In this document: piece by piece, positions 35,254 to 43,168 of the stretch
Position numbering within the stretch: the first letter of the stretch is position 1
Layout: every line of letters begins with the position of its first letter
DNA from: a virus
DNA: 64,000 nt
Direction: 5' to 3' (one strand)
Virus record (IMG/VR): IMGVR_UViG_3300044675_001501
Location: 64,001-128,000 of that record
Made by a program: the position numbers and the translations under genes
The notes under the pieces: generated by a model
Seen by the model: the letters and a program-made list of their open reading frames with translations, nothing else
Told to the model about the DNA's origin: nothing
The model's database searches: none

Positions 35254-35669
35254 TTACGTTTCGCTTTCTCAGCAAGTTCTTTGTATCCAGCAAAAGTGGG
35301 GTGAACGCCATCAGGTGAAATCTTATCAACTGGTCGTTCTAAAACAATATCACCCCAAATCTTTGCTACGTCTTTTATGTCTTTAAATTTCTCAGGTTTA
35401 AGTTTCTCAGAAGGTAGTATCCAATATACTCTACCCTTAATATTCTCACGAATCAAGTTTGCGTATTTAACCGTGTCGATAGTTTTCGTATCGTTTGGAC
35501 CAATACTAATAATAGTGATTCCTGTTTGCTTTGGCTCACTTAACATCTTCTTATGCTTATTATAGAAGTCCCTGCTATTGATACCAGACTTAGCATAAGC
35601 TACGCATTCTTTCTTAACTTGTGATACACCAACAGCAATAGAATCACCCATAATAAGACAGTCAATCAT
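35250..35669 (-). CDS. SGNH/GDSL-type hydrolase
   Basis: 139 aa. Block I MGDSIAVG (nucleophile Ser), block III IGPND (Asn), block V DGVHPT (Asp and His). The fold is complete but short. Substrate unknown; esterase or deacetylase activity would be expected. Cytoplasmic, no signal peptide. Confidence 0.8.
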   Translation of the reverse strand: MIDCLIMGDSIAVGVSQVKKECVAYAKSGINSRDFYNKHKKMLSEPKQTGITIISIGPNDTKTIDTVKYANLIRENIKGRVYWILPSEKLKPEKFKDIKDVAKIWGDIVLERPVDKISPDGVHPTFAGYKELAEKAKRK

Positions 35670-35670
35670 A

Positions 35671-36048
35671 TTACCTCACAAATTTTGCGAAGTCTGGTGG
35701 TTGCCATCCTTCTGGTTTAAGAATTTTTCCATCTTCCCTACGAATAACTTTACCTGTCTCTTTATCAACTTTAGAAAGGTTAGACTTAGCACCTTCATCC
35801 CAAGCATGAGTTGGACTCCAGCCACGTGCGTACATATAACCAATGATTACCCAAATCATATCAAAGCAAGCATCTAGTTGCTCAGCGTCATCGCTGGCTG
35901 CTTCAGCTTCCCAGAACTCTGTTACTTCTTCTTTAATAAGTTTCTTATACAACTCAGCAAGATCAGAAACATTAGGATCTGGCTTGTTTGGATAGTCTTG
36001 TCCGCATGCTTTTAAAAAGACAGCAACATCTAAAAATGGATTACTCAT
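35671..36048 (-). CDS. MazG-like nucleotide pyrophosphohydrolase
   Basis: 125 aa. KLIKEEVTEFWEA and the later QLDACFDMIWVIIG give the E-x-x-E ... D-x-x-D metal-binding helices of all-alpha NTP pyrophosphatases. Phage MazG-like enzymes hydrolyse (d)NTPs. Overlaps the next gene by 4 bp. Confidence 0.85.
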   Translation of the reverse strand: MSNPFLDVAVFLKACGQDYPNKPDPNVSDLAELYKKLIKEEVTEFWEAEAASDDAEQLDACFDMIWVIIGYMYARGWSPTHAWDEGAKSNLSKVDKETGKVIRREDGKILKPEGWQPPDFAKFVR

Positions 36049-36380
36049 TTGTTCCTCGAATAGTCATAGTAGTAAGTTGAGTGTTCTTCAGGCATGGTAA
36101 TGCTTGTTGTCGATCCCATATTGTCTGTATTGATAAAGAATGTGTCAGCAGTTGATCCCATACCATCATGACCATCGCCTGTAAATTCTTCTTCAGTAAC
36201 AAAATCTAGATGACCATCAAAGTGAAATCCTGCGCCTCTTAGAAATTCTTCGAATCGTTCTAGGACTTGAGTCAGGCTGAGTTCACCATTTATTTCCATC
36301 GTAATGGTTGATGGGGGAATTGATGTGTTCAACCCACTAAACCCTGTGTATTCTTGTTTGAATGTGTACTTAGTATTCAC
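36045..36380 (-). CDS. Conserved small phage protein
   Basis: 111 aa from GTG 36380, chosen because AAGGAGAGAAGC precedes it; the longer frame overlaps the upstream gene. Contains TITMEINGELSLTQVLERFEEFLRGAGFHFDGHLDFV, a pattern common in T4-like phages near MazG. Function unknown. Confidence 0.75.
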   Translation of the reverse strand: MNTKYTFKQEYTGFSGLNTSIPPSTITMEINGELSLTQVLERFEEFLRGAGFHFDGHLDFVTEEEFTGDGHDGMGSTADTFFINTDNMGSTTSITMPEEHSTYYYDYSRNK

Positions 36381-36816
36381 GCTTCTCTCCTTCTTTAGTA
36401 AAGAAAGTCTTAACCTTTTGCTCTTCGCTCCAAGATTTTGTGTAATCATTATCCTCATCGCAAATCTTAAGAGCTTCATCATATCCAACAACACGATGAC
36501 TCACGATAGTCTCGCCCAAGTGTTGCTGAGAAAACTCTTTGGCTTCCTCACACACAACAGTGTCCAGCGCCCACTCAGCTTTACCCTTTGGAACCTGAAC
36601 CATATAACGCTGACGGAATGCGCTAATACATTCAACAAGAACCCATTCTTTATTTGACTGAGTTAAAGTAAAACTACCATCACCGTTGTCTGACCATTCA
36701 AGATCATCACCAACTTTCCAGCCAGTCTCTTCTATCACCTCATCAGGCAACTCAATATATGCCTCACCATCATCGCGAACCTTAACATCTAATGTATACG
36801 ATTTCATTTCACCCAC
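36370..36816 (-). CDS. AbrB/MazE-like N-terminal domain with conserved phage C-terminal domain
   Basis: 148 aa. Residues 1-55 (DGEAYIELPDEVIEETGWKVGDDLEW) match the swapped-hairpin AbrB/MazE DNA-binding fold. Residues 58-148 (EWVLVECISAFRQRYMVQVP through GYDEALKICDEDNDYTKSWSEEQ) form a separate conserved phage domain. Antitoxin-like or regulatory role is possible; no toxin gene is adjacent. Confidence 0.75.
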   Translation of the reverse strand: MGEMKSYTLDVKVRDDGEAYIELPDEVIEETGWKVGDDLEWSDNGDGSFTLTQSNKEWVLVECISAFRQRYMVQVPKGKAEWALDTVVCEEAKEFSQQHLGETIVSHRVVGYDEALKICDEDNDYTKSWSEEQKVKTFFTKEGEKREY

Positions 36817-36998
36817 TCCTCAGCAAATTGTTTAGCACTCTCAAGGGAATCGAACTCAGAATAAAAATGCGTACCAAAATCATTCTTCATGCTGACGAGA
36901 TATCTTTTCGTGTCAAGATTTAGAATGACAAGTGCGTCTTTCTTTTTATTTTCACTTTCAAAAATAGAAAGTGTTTTATATCCCTGTGTCATCACCAT
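36804..36998 (-). CDS. Small phage protein
   Basis: 64 aa, unrecognised; a beta-alpha pattern (TKRYLVSMKNDFGTHFYSEFDSLESAKQFAEEW). Overlaps neighbours on both sides by 7-13 bp, as in early operons. Confidence 0.65.
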   Translation of the reverse strand: MVMTQGYKTLSIFESENKKKDALVILNLDTKRYLVSMKNDFGTHFYSEFDSLESAKQFAEEWVK

Positions 36999-37165
36999 GC
37001 TCCATCATCAATAACTATTCTAAACCAAATCGGTCCAAAAGTCAAAAAGACAAAATGCATGTTAGGATCCATTTCAGTTGGACCAGAACACTGCAATCTA
37101 AATTCCCAGTGGTAAGGATTGAGAACCAACCCAATCCAAACCCCTGAGTATTTAAGGTAGCTCAA
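36992..37165 (-). CDS. Conserved small phage protein
   Basis: About 57 aa from TTG 37165. LKYSGVWIGLVLNPYHWEFRLQCSGPTEMDPNMHFVFLTFGP with a final VIDDG recurs in T4-like marine phages. No good start codon with a Shine-Dalgarno is visible, so the start is uncertain; it overlaps the phosphoesterase 3' end. Confidence 0.6.
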   Translation of the reverse strand: MSYLKYSGVWIGLVLNPYHWEFRLQCSGPTEMDPNMHFVFLTFGPIWFRIVIDDGAW

Positions 37166-38090
37166 CAACTTTTGCAAGGTATGGTTCCTCTTTGTCAGAT
37201 CCACGTTCGTAGTAAACATATCCACGTGGATTGCAAACTACACGAGTGCTACCAATCATATAATCAAACAACTCATGCGTATGCCCATGAGTCCACAACT
37301 TGATCTGAGAATTATCAAGGATGAACTCATCAAGGTTTGATGAATAGCCACCATTCATCATATACTCTTCCTTATATCTTGGATGAGTAGATGCTTTGCT
37401 CGGCGCATGATGACCAACAACAACATACTTGTGAGTTGGATTATTGTCAATAACAGTCTTGATGTAGCCAACCATCTTCTTATGTTCTTCAACAGCATCA
37501 GCTGGAGAAAACTTAGCGACCTCTTCAACATGCTTCATACCGATCTCAACCATTGAGCGAATACCGTTACGTTCTTCCATAACGTAGTTACCCTCATCGT
37601 CTTTCTTATAGACTGGCACCTTGCGAGAAACTCTACGATTAGAATTCTGAACAATGCGGAAGTCATTCATCATTCCTGTCATAGAATGAAGTGTCAATGG
37701 ATCTTCCTTGTTCATGTCAGTCCACAGTGTTCCACCGATAAAGGTATAGTCTTCAATGGTAACACAATCTCTATCAAGAAAGTGAATACCATGATCCTTA
37801 CATTCTTTGCGAAGGATCTGGTGAGATACGGCAAAGTCTCCGTGATAATGCTCATGGTTGCCCATAACATAAACAACGTGCTTATAGTTTTGTTTGCAGT
37901 TTATAAAGAACTGACGGAAGAGATTACCCTTGGTATTATCCAAGAATCCATTAGGATCTTCTTGCAGTTTTTGTAAATCTTTGGCGACTAGAATGTCACC
38001 ACTAAGAATGAGAACATCTGCGTTCTCTGGATTTGACGGATACCAATCTCCGAACTCGAGATGGATATCACTTGTGATCGCGACTTTCAT
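37152..38090 (-). CDS. Metallophosphoesterase
   Basis: 312 aa with all calcineurin-like motifs: SDIHLEF (D-x-H), SGDIL, MGNHEHY (GNHE), VGHHAPS and HGHTHELF (GHTH). Binds two metal ions; substrate may be a phosphodiester or nucleotide. Similar proteins are common in large phages. Followed upstream by tRNA-Gly. Confidence 0.9.
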   Translation of the reverse strand: MKVAITSDIHLEFGDWYPSNPENADVLILSGDILVAKDLQKLQEDPNGFLDNTKGNLFRQFFINCKQNYKHVVYVMGNHEHYHGDFAVSHQILRKECKDHGIHFLDRDCVTIEDYTFIGGTLWTDMNKEDPLTLHSMTGMMNDFRIVQNSNRRVSRKVPVYKKDDEGNYVMEERNGIRSMVEIGMKHVEEVAKFSPADAVEEHKKMVGYIKTVIDNNPTHKYVVVGHHAPSKASTHPRYKEEYMMNGGYSSNLDEFILDNSQIKLWTHGHTHELFDYMIGSTRVVCNPRGYVYYERGSDKEEPYLAKVVELP

Positions 38091-38110
38091 AACAACCCTT
38101 CATGCTAAAG

Positions 38111-38184
38111 TGGAGCGGAATATCAGAATCGAACTGATAACAACAGATTGGAAATCTGTAGTTTTACCATTAAACTAATCCCGC
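38111..38184 (-). tRNA. tRNA-Gly(TCC)
   Basis: Cloverleaf with acceptor GCGGGAT/ATTCCGC, T-loop TTCGATT, anticodon loop TTTCCAA (TCC) and discriminator U, as for glycine. CCA is encoded. Separate from the main array and driven by the promoter at 38193. Confidence 0.93.
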
Positions 38185-38192
38185 ATATCTAT

Positions 38193-38221
38193 ATTATATA
38201 ACTTACCTATTCAAAAGGCAA
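38193..38221 (-). promoter_or_regulatory. Early sigma-70-type promoter for tRNA-Gly
   Basis: Minus strand TTGCCT, 17-bp spacer, TATAAT (38198-38193), 9 bp upstream of the tRNA 5' end. Confidence 0.8.
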
Positions 38222-38228
38222 GTTGCAA

Positions 38229-38450
38229 TTATTCTGGAGTTTCTTCTGCTGGGACTTCTTCGGCTGGAGTCTCAGAAACTTCTGGCGCATCAACTTCTGT
38301 TAGAAGACTTCTTGCAATCCATAGTTTCTTTTCAATCCCATTCTGCTCAGCAAGAACAAAGATTCTATTCGCATCACCTGCGAAAGTTTCCTTGATGATC
38401 CACTGACCCTGTAGGTCTTCATTACCTGGCTCTGCTGTAAATGCTAACAT
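38229..38450 (-). CDS. Small protein with acidic Pro/Glu tail
   Basis: 73 aa from ATG 38450 (AAGGAATCCTCC upstream). GQWIIKETFAGDANRIFVLAEQNGIEKKLWIARSLL followed by a repetitive PAEEVPAEETPE tail. Function unknown. Confidence 0.65.
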   Translation of the reverse strand: MLAFTAEPGNEDLQGQWIIKETFAGDANRIFVLAEQNGIEKKLWIARSLLTEVDAPEVSETPAEEVPAEETPE

Positions 38451-38484
38451 GGAGGATTCCTTATGTGAAATAAAAATAGTATTC

Positions 38485-38613
38485 TTATTTAGCGAAAAAG
38501 TCCACAATCTTTTCAAGCATCCTAGCAAACAGCAGAGATGTGACTAGTAGGATTCCTATGACTATTCCCATAGAAATCCAGTATCCAAGTATTTGAAGTG
38601 CGATTATGCCCAT
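38485..38613 (-). CDS. Tiny membrane protein
   Basis: 42 aa, one transmembrane helix (ISMGIVIGILLVTSLLFA) and an amphipathic tail (RMLEKIVDFFAK). Overlaps the upstream membrane protein gene by 10 bp. Confidence 0.6.
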   Translation of the reverse strand: MGIIALQILGYWISMGIVIGILLVTSLLFARMLEKIVDFFAK

Positions 38614-38894
38614 AGCATTCTAAACAGTCCCAGCGTATCAATAGCAGTTAACAGTATATAGTTAGCAAGCATGCCAAATGATTTCCGAGTATAAGCAGCC
38701 CAAGCATACATAGCACAGCCAGCAATCCACACAGGATAAAGAGCGAGTAGCGGAGGGTTGGGTACAGTGACTGCCATTGTAATGGAACAGCCGATACTAA
38801 CCGCCCAAGCAAGAAGCTCAACAACAAACCGCAAAGGATTACTATTCCAGTCATCACGAATCCAATCAAAAGTAGGTTTTAACAAGTCATTCAT
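38604..38894 (-). CDS. Three-helix membrane protein
   Basis: 96 aa with three hydrophobic segments (about 23-42, 48-67 and 74-95). The N-terminal FDWIRDDWNSNPLRFVVELLAW is a pattern found in cyanophage-like membrane proteins. Function unknown. Confidence 0.7.
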   Translation of the reverse strand: MNDLLKPTFDWIRDDWNSNPLRFVVELLAWAVSIGCSITMAVTVPNPPLLALYPVWIAGCAMYAWAAYTRKSFGMLANYILLTAIDTLGLFRMLWA

Positions 38895-39130
38895 TTCATT
38901 TCTTTCAGGTAGGGATTATCACCATTTCGGACGGTGATTTTAGTTTTGGGTTCGGTCGTTTTTATCTCCACCGAATCCCGATATACATTTACAGTAGCAG
39001 GAGTCCCGACCACCACATTCGTAGTCGAGCATCCCACCAGCAATAATACTAGGAATCCTAACGATAATACCATAGCGATATAAAAGGGGACCCCCATAAA
39101 TTTTAAAAATTTTACCAAAGTTTTCTCCAA
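38891..39130 (-). CDS. Small lipoprotein (o-spanin-like candidate)
   Basis: Up to 79 aa; the start is TTG 39130 or an internal ATG (39097). A lipobox LLVGC near residue 34 predicts lipidation, and the mature part is about 45 aa (STTNVVVGTPATVNVYRDSVE...). It overlaps the 52-aa membrane protein gene in another frame, an arrangement reminiscent of Rz/Rz1, but no spanin similarity is certain. Confidence 0.6.
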   Translation of the reverse strand: MEKTLVKFLKFMGVPFYIAMVLSLGFLVLLLVGCSTTNVVVGTPATVNVYRDSVEIKTTEPKTKITVRNGDNPYLKEMK

Positions 39131-39270
39131 AATTCTTTAAGACTCGCCAGAGTCTCGTTAAGACTTTCCGTCTTGTCATCAATCCAATAGTGCAGGTCGC
39201 AATAACGAAAGGCAAGCGTCAAGCCAATATTAATTGCATAGAACACTAGGAATCCTAGAATCCAAATCAT
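39112..39270 (-). CDS. Small N-terminally anchored membrane protein
   Basis: 52 aa. Transmembrane helix (MIWILGFLVFYAINIGLTLAF) followed by a short helical tail (DDKTESLNETLASLKEFW). ATGA overlap with the upstream 126-aa gene. Possible partner of the overlapping lipoprotein. Confidence 0.6.
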   Translation of the reverse strand: MIWILGFLVFYAINIGLTLAFRYCDLHYWIDDKTESLNETLASLKEFWRKLW

Positions 39271-39647
39271 GAAAACTCCCTAGAGGTAAAGGCATAACCA
39301 TCAGCATCATCCCAATCATATTCAGGATTAAACCAAGGACGCTTGTCAATCTTACCCTGAGTATTATGCTGTAGGTTTTTATGCCCATCTGGATACTCAA
39401 AGTCAGGTGCCTTGACTCCCTCAATCATTTCAACGAAATCTTCATAAGGAATCCTATCCCCATATTCATCCATGATAGTACAGCTCTTAAGGAATTCCTT
39501 CCATGCCTGCCAAGAGGTCAGACGCTCAGCTGGATATCCCTGAAAGGTAAAAGCCCAACCCCATGAAGATTTACCAATATGGTATTCCTCATCATATCTC
39601 TCACATGATTCACAGTGATTCTTAGCTACATAATAGTTAGTGCCCAT
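39267..39647 (-). CDS. Conserved phage protein with CxxC
   Basis: 126 aa. MGTNYYVAKNHCESCERYDEEYHIGKSSWGWAFTFQGY is a common start in phage and bacterial unknown proteins. The single CxxC could be part of a metal site. Function unknown. Confidence 0.75.
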   Translation of the reverse strand: MGTNYYVAKNHCESCERYDEEYHIGKSSWGWAFTFQGYPAERLTSWQAWKEFLKSCTIMDEYGDRIPYEDFVEMIEGVKAPDFEYPDGHKNLQHNTQGKIDKRPWFNPEYDWDDADGYAFTSREFS

Positions 39648-39648
39648 A

Positions 39649-39825
39649 TTACATCCCCAAAAGTGCTACCATATAATACAAAGAAATTACCACTAGGAGT
39701 CCCTCTAAAAGATAGTTAGTAAGCGGTGTAGGCTTACGCTCAATCTTGTTTATATCTCTCATAACAGACAGCTTACCTGCATAATAGGCAGAGAAGAATC
39801 CTAATGCAATGGCGAAAATACTCAT
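39649..39825 (-). CDS. Small two-helix membrane protein
   Basis: 58 aa: N-terminal helix FAIALGFFSAYYAG, short basic loop (MRDINKIERK), C-terminal helix LLEGLLVVISLYYMVALLGM. Unrecognised. Confidence 0.65.
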   Translation of the reverse strand: MSIFAIALGFFSAYYAGKLSVMRDINKIERKPTPLTNYLLEGLLVVISLYYMVALLGM

Positions 39826-39835
39826 AGGAGTCCCC

Positions 39836-40027
39836 TTACGCTATTTTTGTATAACTAGCACGATAGTAGCAATCAGGATCAGTATAATCGCTCCACTGTT
39901 CGCAAAATGCTTTAGCGTCTTGTTCGTTATCAAAGTATTTCTCACCCATAGGACGCTGACCCCATCCACGCTCATACTCAGTCATCGTCACTTTATATAC
40001 AGGGGTTTTCAGTTTAATCTCAGGCAT
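39836..40027 (-). CDS. Small phage protein
   Basis: 63 aa, unrecognised; YFDNEQDAKAFCEQW resembles the helix of other short phage proteins here. Ribosome site AAAGGGACTCCT before ATG. Confidence 0.65.
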   Translation of the reverse strand: MPEIKLKTPVYKVTMTEYERGWGQRPMGEKYFDNEQDAKAFCEQWSDYTDPDCYYRASYTKIA

Positions 40028-40115
40028 AGGAGTCCCTTTAAGGTTTGTGTTTCTTTGGATCTCGGACAGAAAAAATGAGAGCTCGGTGTAACTAGGTGCC
40101 CCGATTTTAAGGCTA

Positions 40116-40147
40116 GGAGTCCCTGGAACTGTTTTTTATGGGACTCC
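40116..40147. repeat. Hairpin with GGAGTCCC arms
   Basis: GGAGTCCC, 15 to 16 nt, GGGACTCC. The same octamer occurs four more times on the plus strand between 38999 and 40036. On the minus strand two copies overlap ribosome binding sites. Confidence 0.6.
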
Positions 40148-40160
40148 AGCCGTATCGGAA

Positions 40161-40328
40161 TTATCGCCATTTATCGAAGATCTTTTCAACCTCTCGAGTG
40201 GATATCTGCAGTTCACTCGCGATAAAGTCTACGGTGTCAGTTTCAAAGCCAAACGGATCACCGAGATCCAACGCATAAGTCTGTACTGCAATCATCGGCA
40301 TAGGTATTGTGTCAATTTCAGCAATCAT
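40161..40328 (-). CDS. Small phage protein
   Basis: 55 aa (MIAEIDTIPMPMIAVQTYAL... EVEKIFDKWR) with Shine-Dalgarno GGAGAATACG. Unrecognised; C-terminal helix looks like a small DNA-binding helix-turn-helix (ISTREVEKIFDKW), weakly. Confidence 0.65.
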   Translation of the reverse strand: MIAEIDTIPMPMIAVQTYALDLGDPFGFETDTVDFIASELQISTREVEKIFDKWR

Positions 40329-40340
40329 CGTATTCTCCAA

Positions 40341-41267
40341 TTAAGCAGTCAACATGTAGGTAGCCAGATCTTTCCAGTCTTTGTTGCTGGCACGAACCTT
40401 GGCAACAGAGATCAGCGTACGCAGGGAAATTTCCTTAACTTCTTCCTTGATCTCACGGATCAGAGCCAGAGCATCTGCCTTCACAGCAGCATCATACTCA
40501 GGCAGGAACTCAGGAGCAGCAGCGATAGTCTCCATACGCTCGATCTTCTGATCAGTGGTCATGCTCAGGTCGATCATCATGCTACGTGAACGAATCGCCT
40601 GATCAATCTTACCCTCATCCATATTGGAGATGAAGATAACACGACCTTCGAAGTTGAACGAACGTGGCAGGTCATCATCACGCATGTCAGCGTTCCAGCT
40701 GATAATACGCTTACCGTAGCTGTCCAGAGCAGACTTCAGAATGTTCAGTGCAACTGGATCTTTCAGAACCGAGTCACAGTCATCGAACACAATGATCGAC
40801 TTGTTGTTCTCGAACAGAGTACGATACAAACCTTTCGGAGTGCTATAACCTTTGATGAAGGTAAAGCATTTACGAATGTTCATGACCGAACCCACCTGGA
40901 AGTCAGCCAGATCAGAGATATCTTTGTAACCTTTGGACTCAAGAGTCTTGGTCACAGTATAGGTCTTACCCAAGCCACCTTCACCAGTGATAATCGCACT
41001 TGGCTGAACACCATCAGCAACCATCGAGACCAGTTTCTCAACGAAACCGAAGCGAGCATTAATACCGAACTTATCTTCTTTTGGAGTGTATCCAGCAACG
41101 ATCTTGTTATAAGGCAATTTGGTTCCAGTCAGTTTGTTGAAGTGATATTCTACGACCTTCTCCAGATCGACACCAGTCTTGCTGGTGGTAAAGGTACGAT
41201 CACCGATGGCAATCACGGTCTTACCAGTCTTCTTATCGGTCGAGAGGGAGGCTTTCACTGTAGTCAT
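40341..41267 (-). CDS. AAA+ ATPase (early)
   Basis: 308 aa from ATG 41267 (AAGGAAAACCCA upstream). Walker A GEGGLGKT (about residue 95), Walker B SIIVFDDCDS, then a FEGRVIFISNMDE sensor-1 and RSRSMMIDL arginine-rich sensor. Such single-domain AAA+ proteins recur in large myophages with unknown substrates. Expressed from tandem early promoters. Confidence 0.85.
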   Translation of the reverse strand: MTTVKASLSTDKKTGKTVIAIGDRTFTTSKTGVDLEKVVEYHFNKLTGTKLPYNKIVAGYTPKEDKFGINARFGFVEKLVSMVADGVQPSAIITGEGGLGKTYTVTKTLESKGYKDISDLADFQVGSVMNIRKCFTFIKGYSTPKGLYRTLFENNKSIIVFDDCDSVLKDPVALNILKSALDSYGKRIISWNADMRDDDLPRSFNFEGRVIFISNMDEGKIDQAIRSRSMMIDLSMTTDQKIERMETIAAAPEFLPEYDAAVKADALALIREIKEEVKEISLRTLISVAKVRASNKDWKDLATYMLTA

Positions 41268-41304
41268 TTGGGTTTTCCTTAGTAGTTTCAATCAATTACC
41301 AGTA

Positions 41305-41332
41305 AGTATACCCGAATTTGCATTAATGTAAA
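41305..41332 (-). promoter_or_regulatory. Early promoter, AAA+ gene, proximal
   Basis: Minus strand TTTACA, 16-bp spacer starting TTAA, TATACT. Confidence 0.8.
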
Positions 41333-41346
41333 GGACTATTTTCACA

Positions 41347-41370
41347 TAACCCTACGTCCTGTAGGGGTAT
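41347..41370. repeat. ATAACCCTAC palindrome, copy 2
   Basis: ATAACCCTAC-GTCCT-GTAGGGGTAT with one mismatch, 14 bp upstream of the -35 at 41327-41332. Confidence 0.85.
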
Positions 41371-41428
41371 CTGTAAGTCATTGATTTGTAAGGGTTTTCT
41401 GATCCTTAACATCAACCCCTACACCGAG

Positions 41429-41457
41429 ATTTTACTCCCCTGTCAAGGGTTTGTCAA
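41429..41457 (-). promoter_or_regulatory. Early promoter, AAA+ gene, distal
   Basis: Minus strand TTGACA, 17-bp spacer, TAAAAT. Gives a tandem pair with the promoter at 41305. Confidence 0.65.
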
Positions 41458-41476
41458 GATTGCAAGATAAAAAAGA

Positions 41477-41782
41477 TCAGTCATCCTGGGTCCAAAGATC
41501 GCGACCAGAGACAAACTGATTGTTACCGATCGGGTCAGGCACCTGCGGTAATGGTAAACCTTCTTCGCGTTCATCCTGAGATGCTTGAAGTGACCATATA
41601 ATCTTCTCCGCAGTCTCATTCCCTGATGTCATGAACTTACTCATCGACTCCGACTGTTTCTGCTTAGTCTCCTGGGTGACGATGCGTGCTTTATTAGAAC
41701 ATACCTTTGAACAGTATGGTCCACGCTTGCGATGCTCAGAGTAGCACTCGGGGCACACCTTCTTTTTATACACTGAAGGCAT
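41477..41782 (-). CDS. Zinc-ribbon early protein
   Basis: 101 aa. Four cysteines in CPECYSEHRKRGPYCSKVC form a likely zinc ribbon at residues 9-27. C-terminal half acidic and Gln/Pro-rich. Function unknown. Confidence 0.7.
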   Translation of the reverse strand: MPSVYKKKVCPECYSEHRKRGPYCSKVCSNKARIVTQETKQKQSESMSKFMTSGNETAEKIIWSLQASQDEREEGLPLPQVPDPIGNNQFVSGRDLWTQDD

Positions 41783-41835
41783 TATTTATCTCCTTTGCGA
41801 GAGCGGAACAGGAAGAACGCCAAGATCAAATTTGC

Positions 41836-41997
41836 CTATTTCCGTTCACTACCCTTCCCCTTTCGAACTTTCTTCTCTAGATTAGCGAGAACAGCATCTT
41901 GGTACTTATCCTCATTGGTTCGAATGTCCTTTTCCTTATAGGTATGACCGAACAGCTTATGCCCTGACCATGTCTTCTCAGTCTTTGTTTTTCTCAT
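41836..41997 (-). CDS. Small basic protein
   Basis: 53 aa, highly basic (RKTKTEKTWSGHKLFGHTYKEKD...KKVRKGKGSERK). Unrecognised; may bind nucleic acid. Confidence 0.6.
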   Translation of the reverse strand: MRKTKTEKTWSGHKLFGHTYKEKDIRTNEDKYQDAVLANLEKKVRKGKGSERK

Positions 41998-42013
41998 AGT
42001 GATTCAACCAATA

Positions 42014-42193
42014 TTATTCATATTGGTCTTCCTTTATTACTCTCTCAACCGATCTCAGCCCACACCAGTGACACCAATAGTGTACCTTCCCTGGCTCTAT
42101 ATACGGATTTCGTTCCATCTTATGCCAGTCATGCCTATGGGCAAATACCATCAATCTTCTATAGAGGAACTTATAATAGAGAGACTTAATCAT
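42014..42193 (-). CDS. Small CxxC protein
   Basis: 59 aa from ATG 42193 (AGAGAAGA upstream). Basic N-terminal half and CHWCGL motif. ATG overlaps the upstream stop. Confidence 0.6.
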   Translation of the reverse strand: MIKSLYYKFLYRRLMVFAHRHDWHKMERNPYIEPGKVHYWCHWCGLRSVERVIKEDQYE

Positions 42194-42341
42194 TCTTCTC
42201 TCCGAATTCACACATACAGAACTGCCACTCAGAGCAGGTTTCATCTATGGGTAGATAATCAAACTCAGGACAGTAATGTTTAAAAACACCCTTCAGTGGC
42301 TTACCATAGTGATGAATGCAGTCTTGTTCAAATTCGGTCAT
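42186..42341 (-). CDS. Small Cys-rich protein
   Basis: 51 aa (TEFEQDCIHHYGKPLKGVF... CSEWQFCMCEFGEKND) with five Cys and two His; possible metal site. ATGA overlap with the 134-aa gene. Confidence 0.6.
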   Translation of the reverse strand: MTEFEQDCIHHYGKPLKGVFKHYCPEFDYLPIDETCSEWQFCMCEFGEKND

Positions 42342-42742
42342 ATGCCCTGCTCCATTACGGTACGGAAGTCGGATGCTATTGGTTGCTTCATCTCAATCTC
42401 TAATGATACATAGGGTGAGCCCAGTTCTTTCCATGCTTCTACTGCCCAGTCATGAGAACGATAAACATCAGCCACATAGCCAATGATGCTCTGATACTTG
42501 ACGCAGTCCATATAATCTCTGGTGACTTCCTTGGCTTTCTCTAGATCCCAGGTCCAATGATTAGCGTCAACTTCCTTGGTCTTATCGCATACGATCAACG
42601 TATCATCTCGAACTTCCAGAACAACAAAGTATGGACAAAACATCTCATTCCAATAGTCTCCTGGTAATGGATTTGCCCATGCGATATTGTTCTTCTGATC
42701 GCTTGGCTTCACTTCAGTAAACGGATTATAGTCATCACTCAT
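42338..42742 (-). CDS. Phage protein of unknown function
   Basis: 134 aa, unrecognised. NPLPGDYWNEMFCPYFVVLEV near residue 23 and a helical C-terminus. Overlaps both neighbours by 4 bp. Confidence 0.65.
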   Translation of the reverse strand: MSDDYNPFTEVKPSDQKNNIAWANPLPGDYWNEMFCPYFVVLEVRDDTLIVCDKTKEVDANHWTWDLEKAKEVTRDYMDCVKYQSIIGYVADVYRSHDWAVEAWKELGSPYVSLEIEMKQPIASDFRTVMEQGI

Positions 42743-42933
42743 GGTAATTCGGGTAACGGCATCCAGTGTGTTACCTCTCCTCCTCCGAAAAATCCACTCT
42801 TGCTTATAAATGAACCATCATCGTAGTAGCCGATCCACATCTGCGGTCCAGTTTCAAATATGCCTGGAGCATGATATAGAATCCACTGATCTGATGGTGG
42901 TAGCCTATCCTTTGTTGATATCCAATTAGACAT
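42739..42933 (-). CDS. DUF551 protein
   Basis: 64 aa. WISTKDRLPPSDQWIL at the start and VTHWMPLPELP at the end are the DUF551 signature, common in phages. Function unknown. Confidence 0.85.
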   Translation of the reverse strand: MSNWISTKDRLPPSDQWILYHAPGIFETGPQMWIGYYDDGSFISKSGFFGGGEVTHWMPLPELP

Positions 42934-43168
42934 AGTACACCATGTTGCTTTTTCTATAGATTTCTATTGTGTTTAGCATTCCCTCAGCTCTGGCTATTGC
43001 TCGTTCCTTGGCTTCAAACTGATTACAGTAGTGGACTGGGTTTCTTGGATTCTCATCCCACTTATAGCAACTGTCATACTTCCAGAATAGAAAGGTTTTA
43101 TATTCAACTTGATACTCTTTCCTGTGTGCATCGAGCACGACACGAACGCTTTTATACAAGGGTTTCAC
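42926..43168 (-). CDS. Small phage protein
   Basis: 80 aa from GTG 43168, chosen for the GGAGGTAAAACA site; GTGA overlap with the upstream gene. Basic, with an EAKERAIARAEGML helix. Confidence 0.65.
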   Translation of the reverse strand: MKPLYKSVRVVLDAHRKEYQVEYKTFLFWKYDSCYKWDENPRNPVHYCNQFEAKERAIARAEGMLNTIEIYRKSNMVYYV

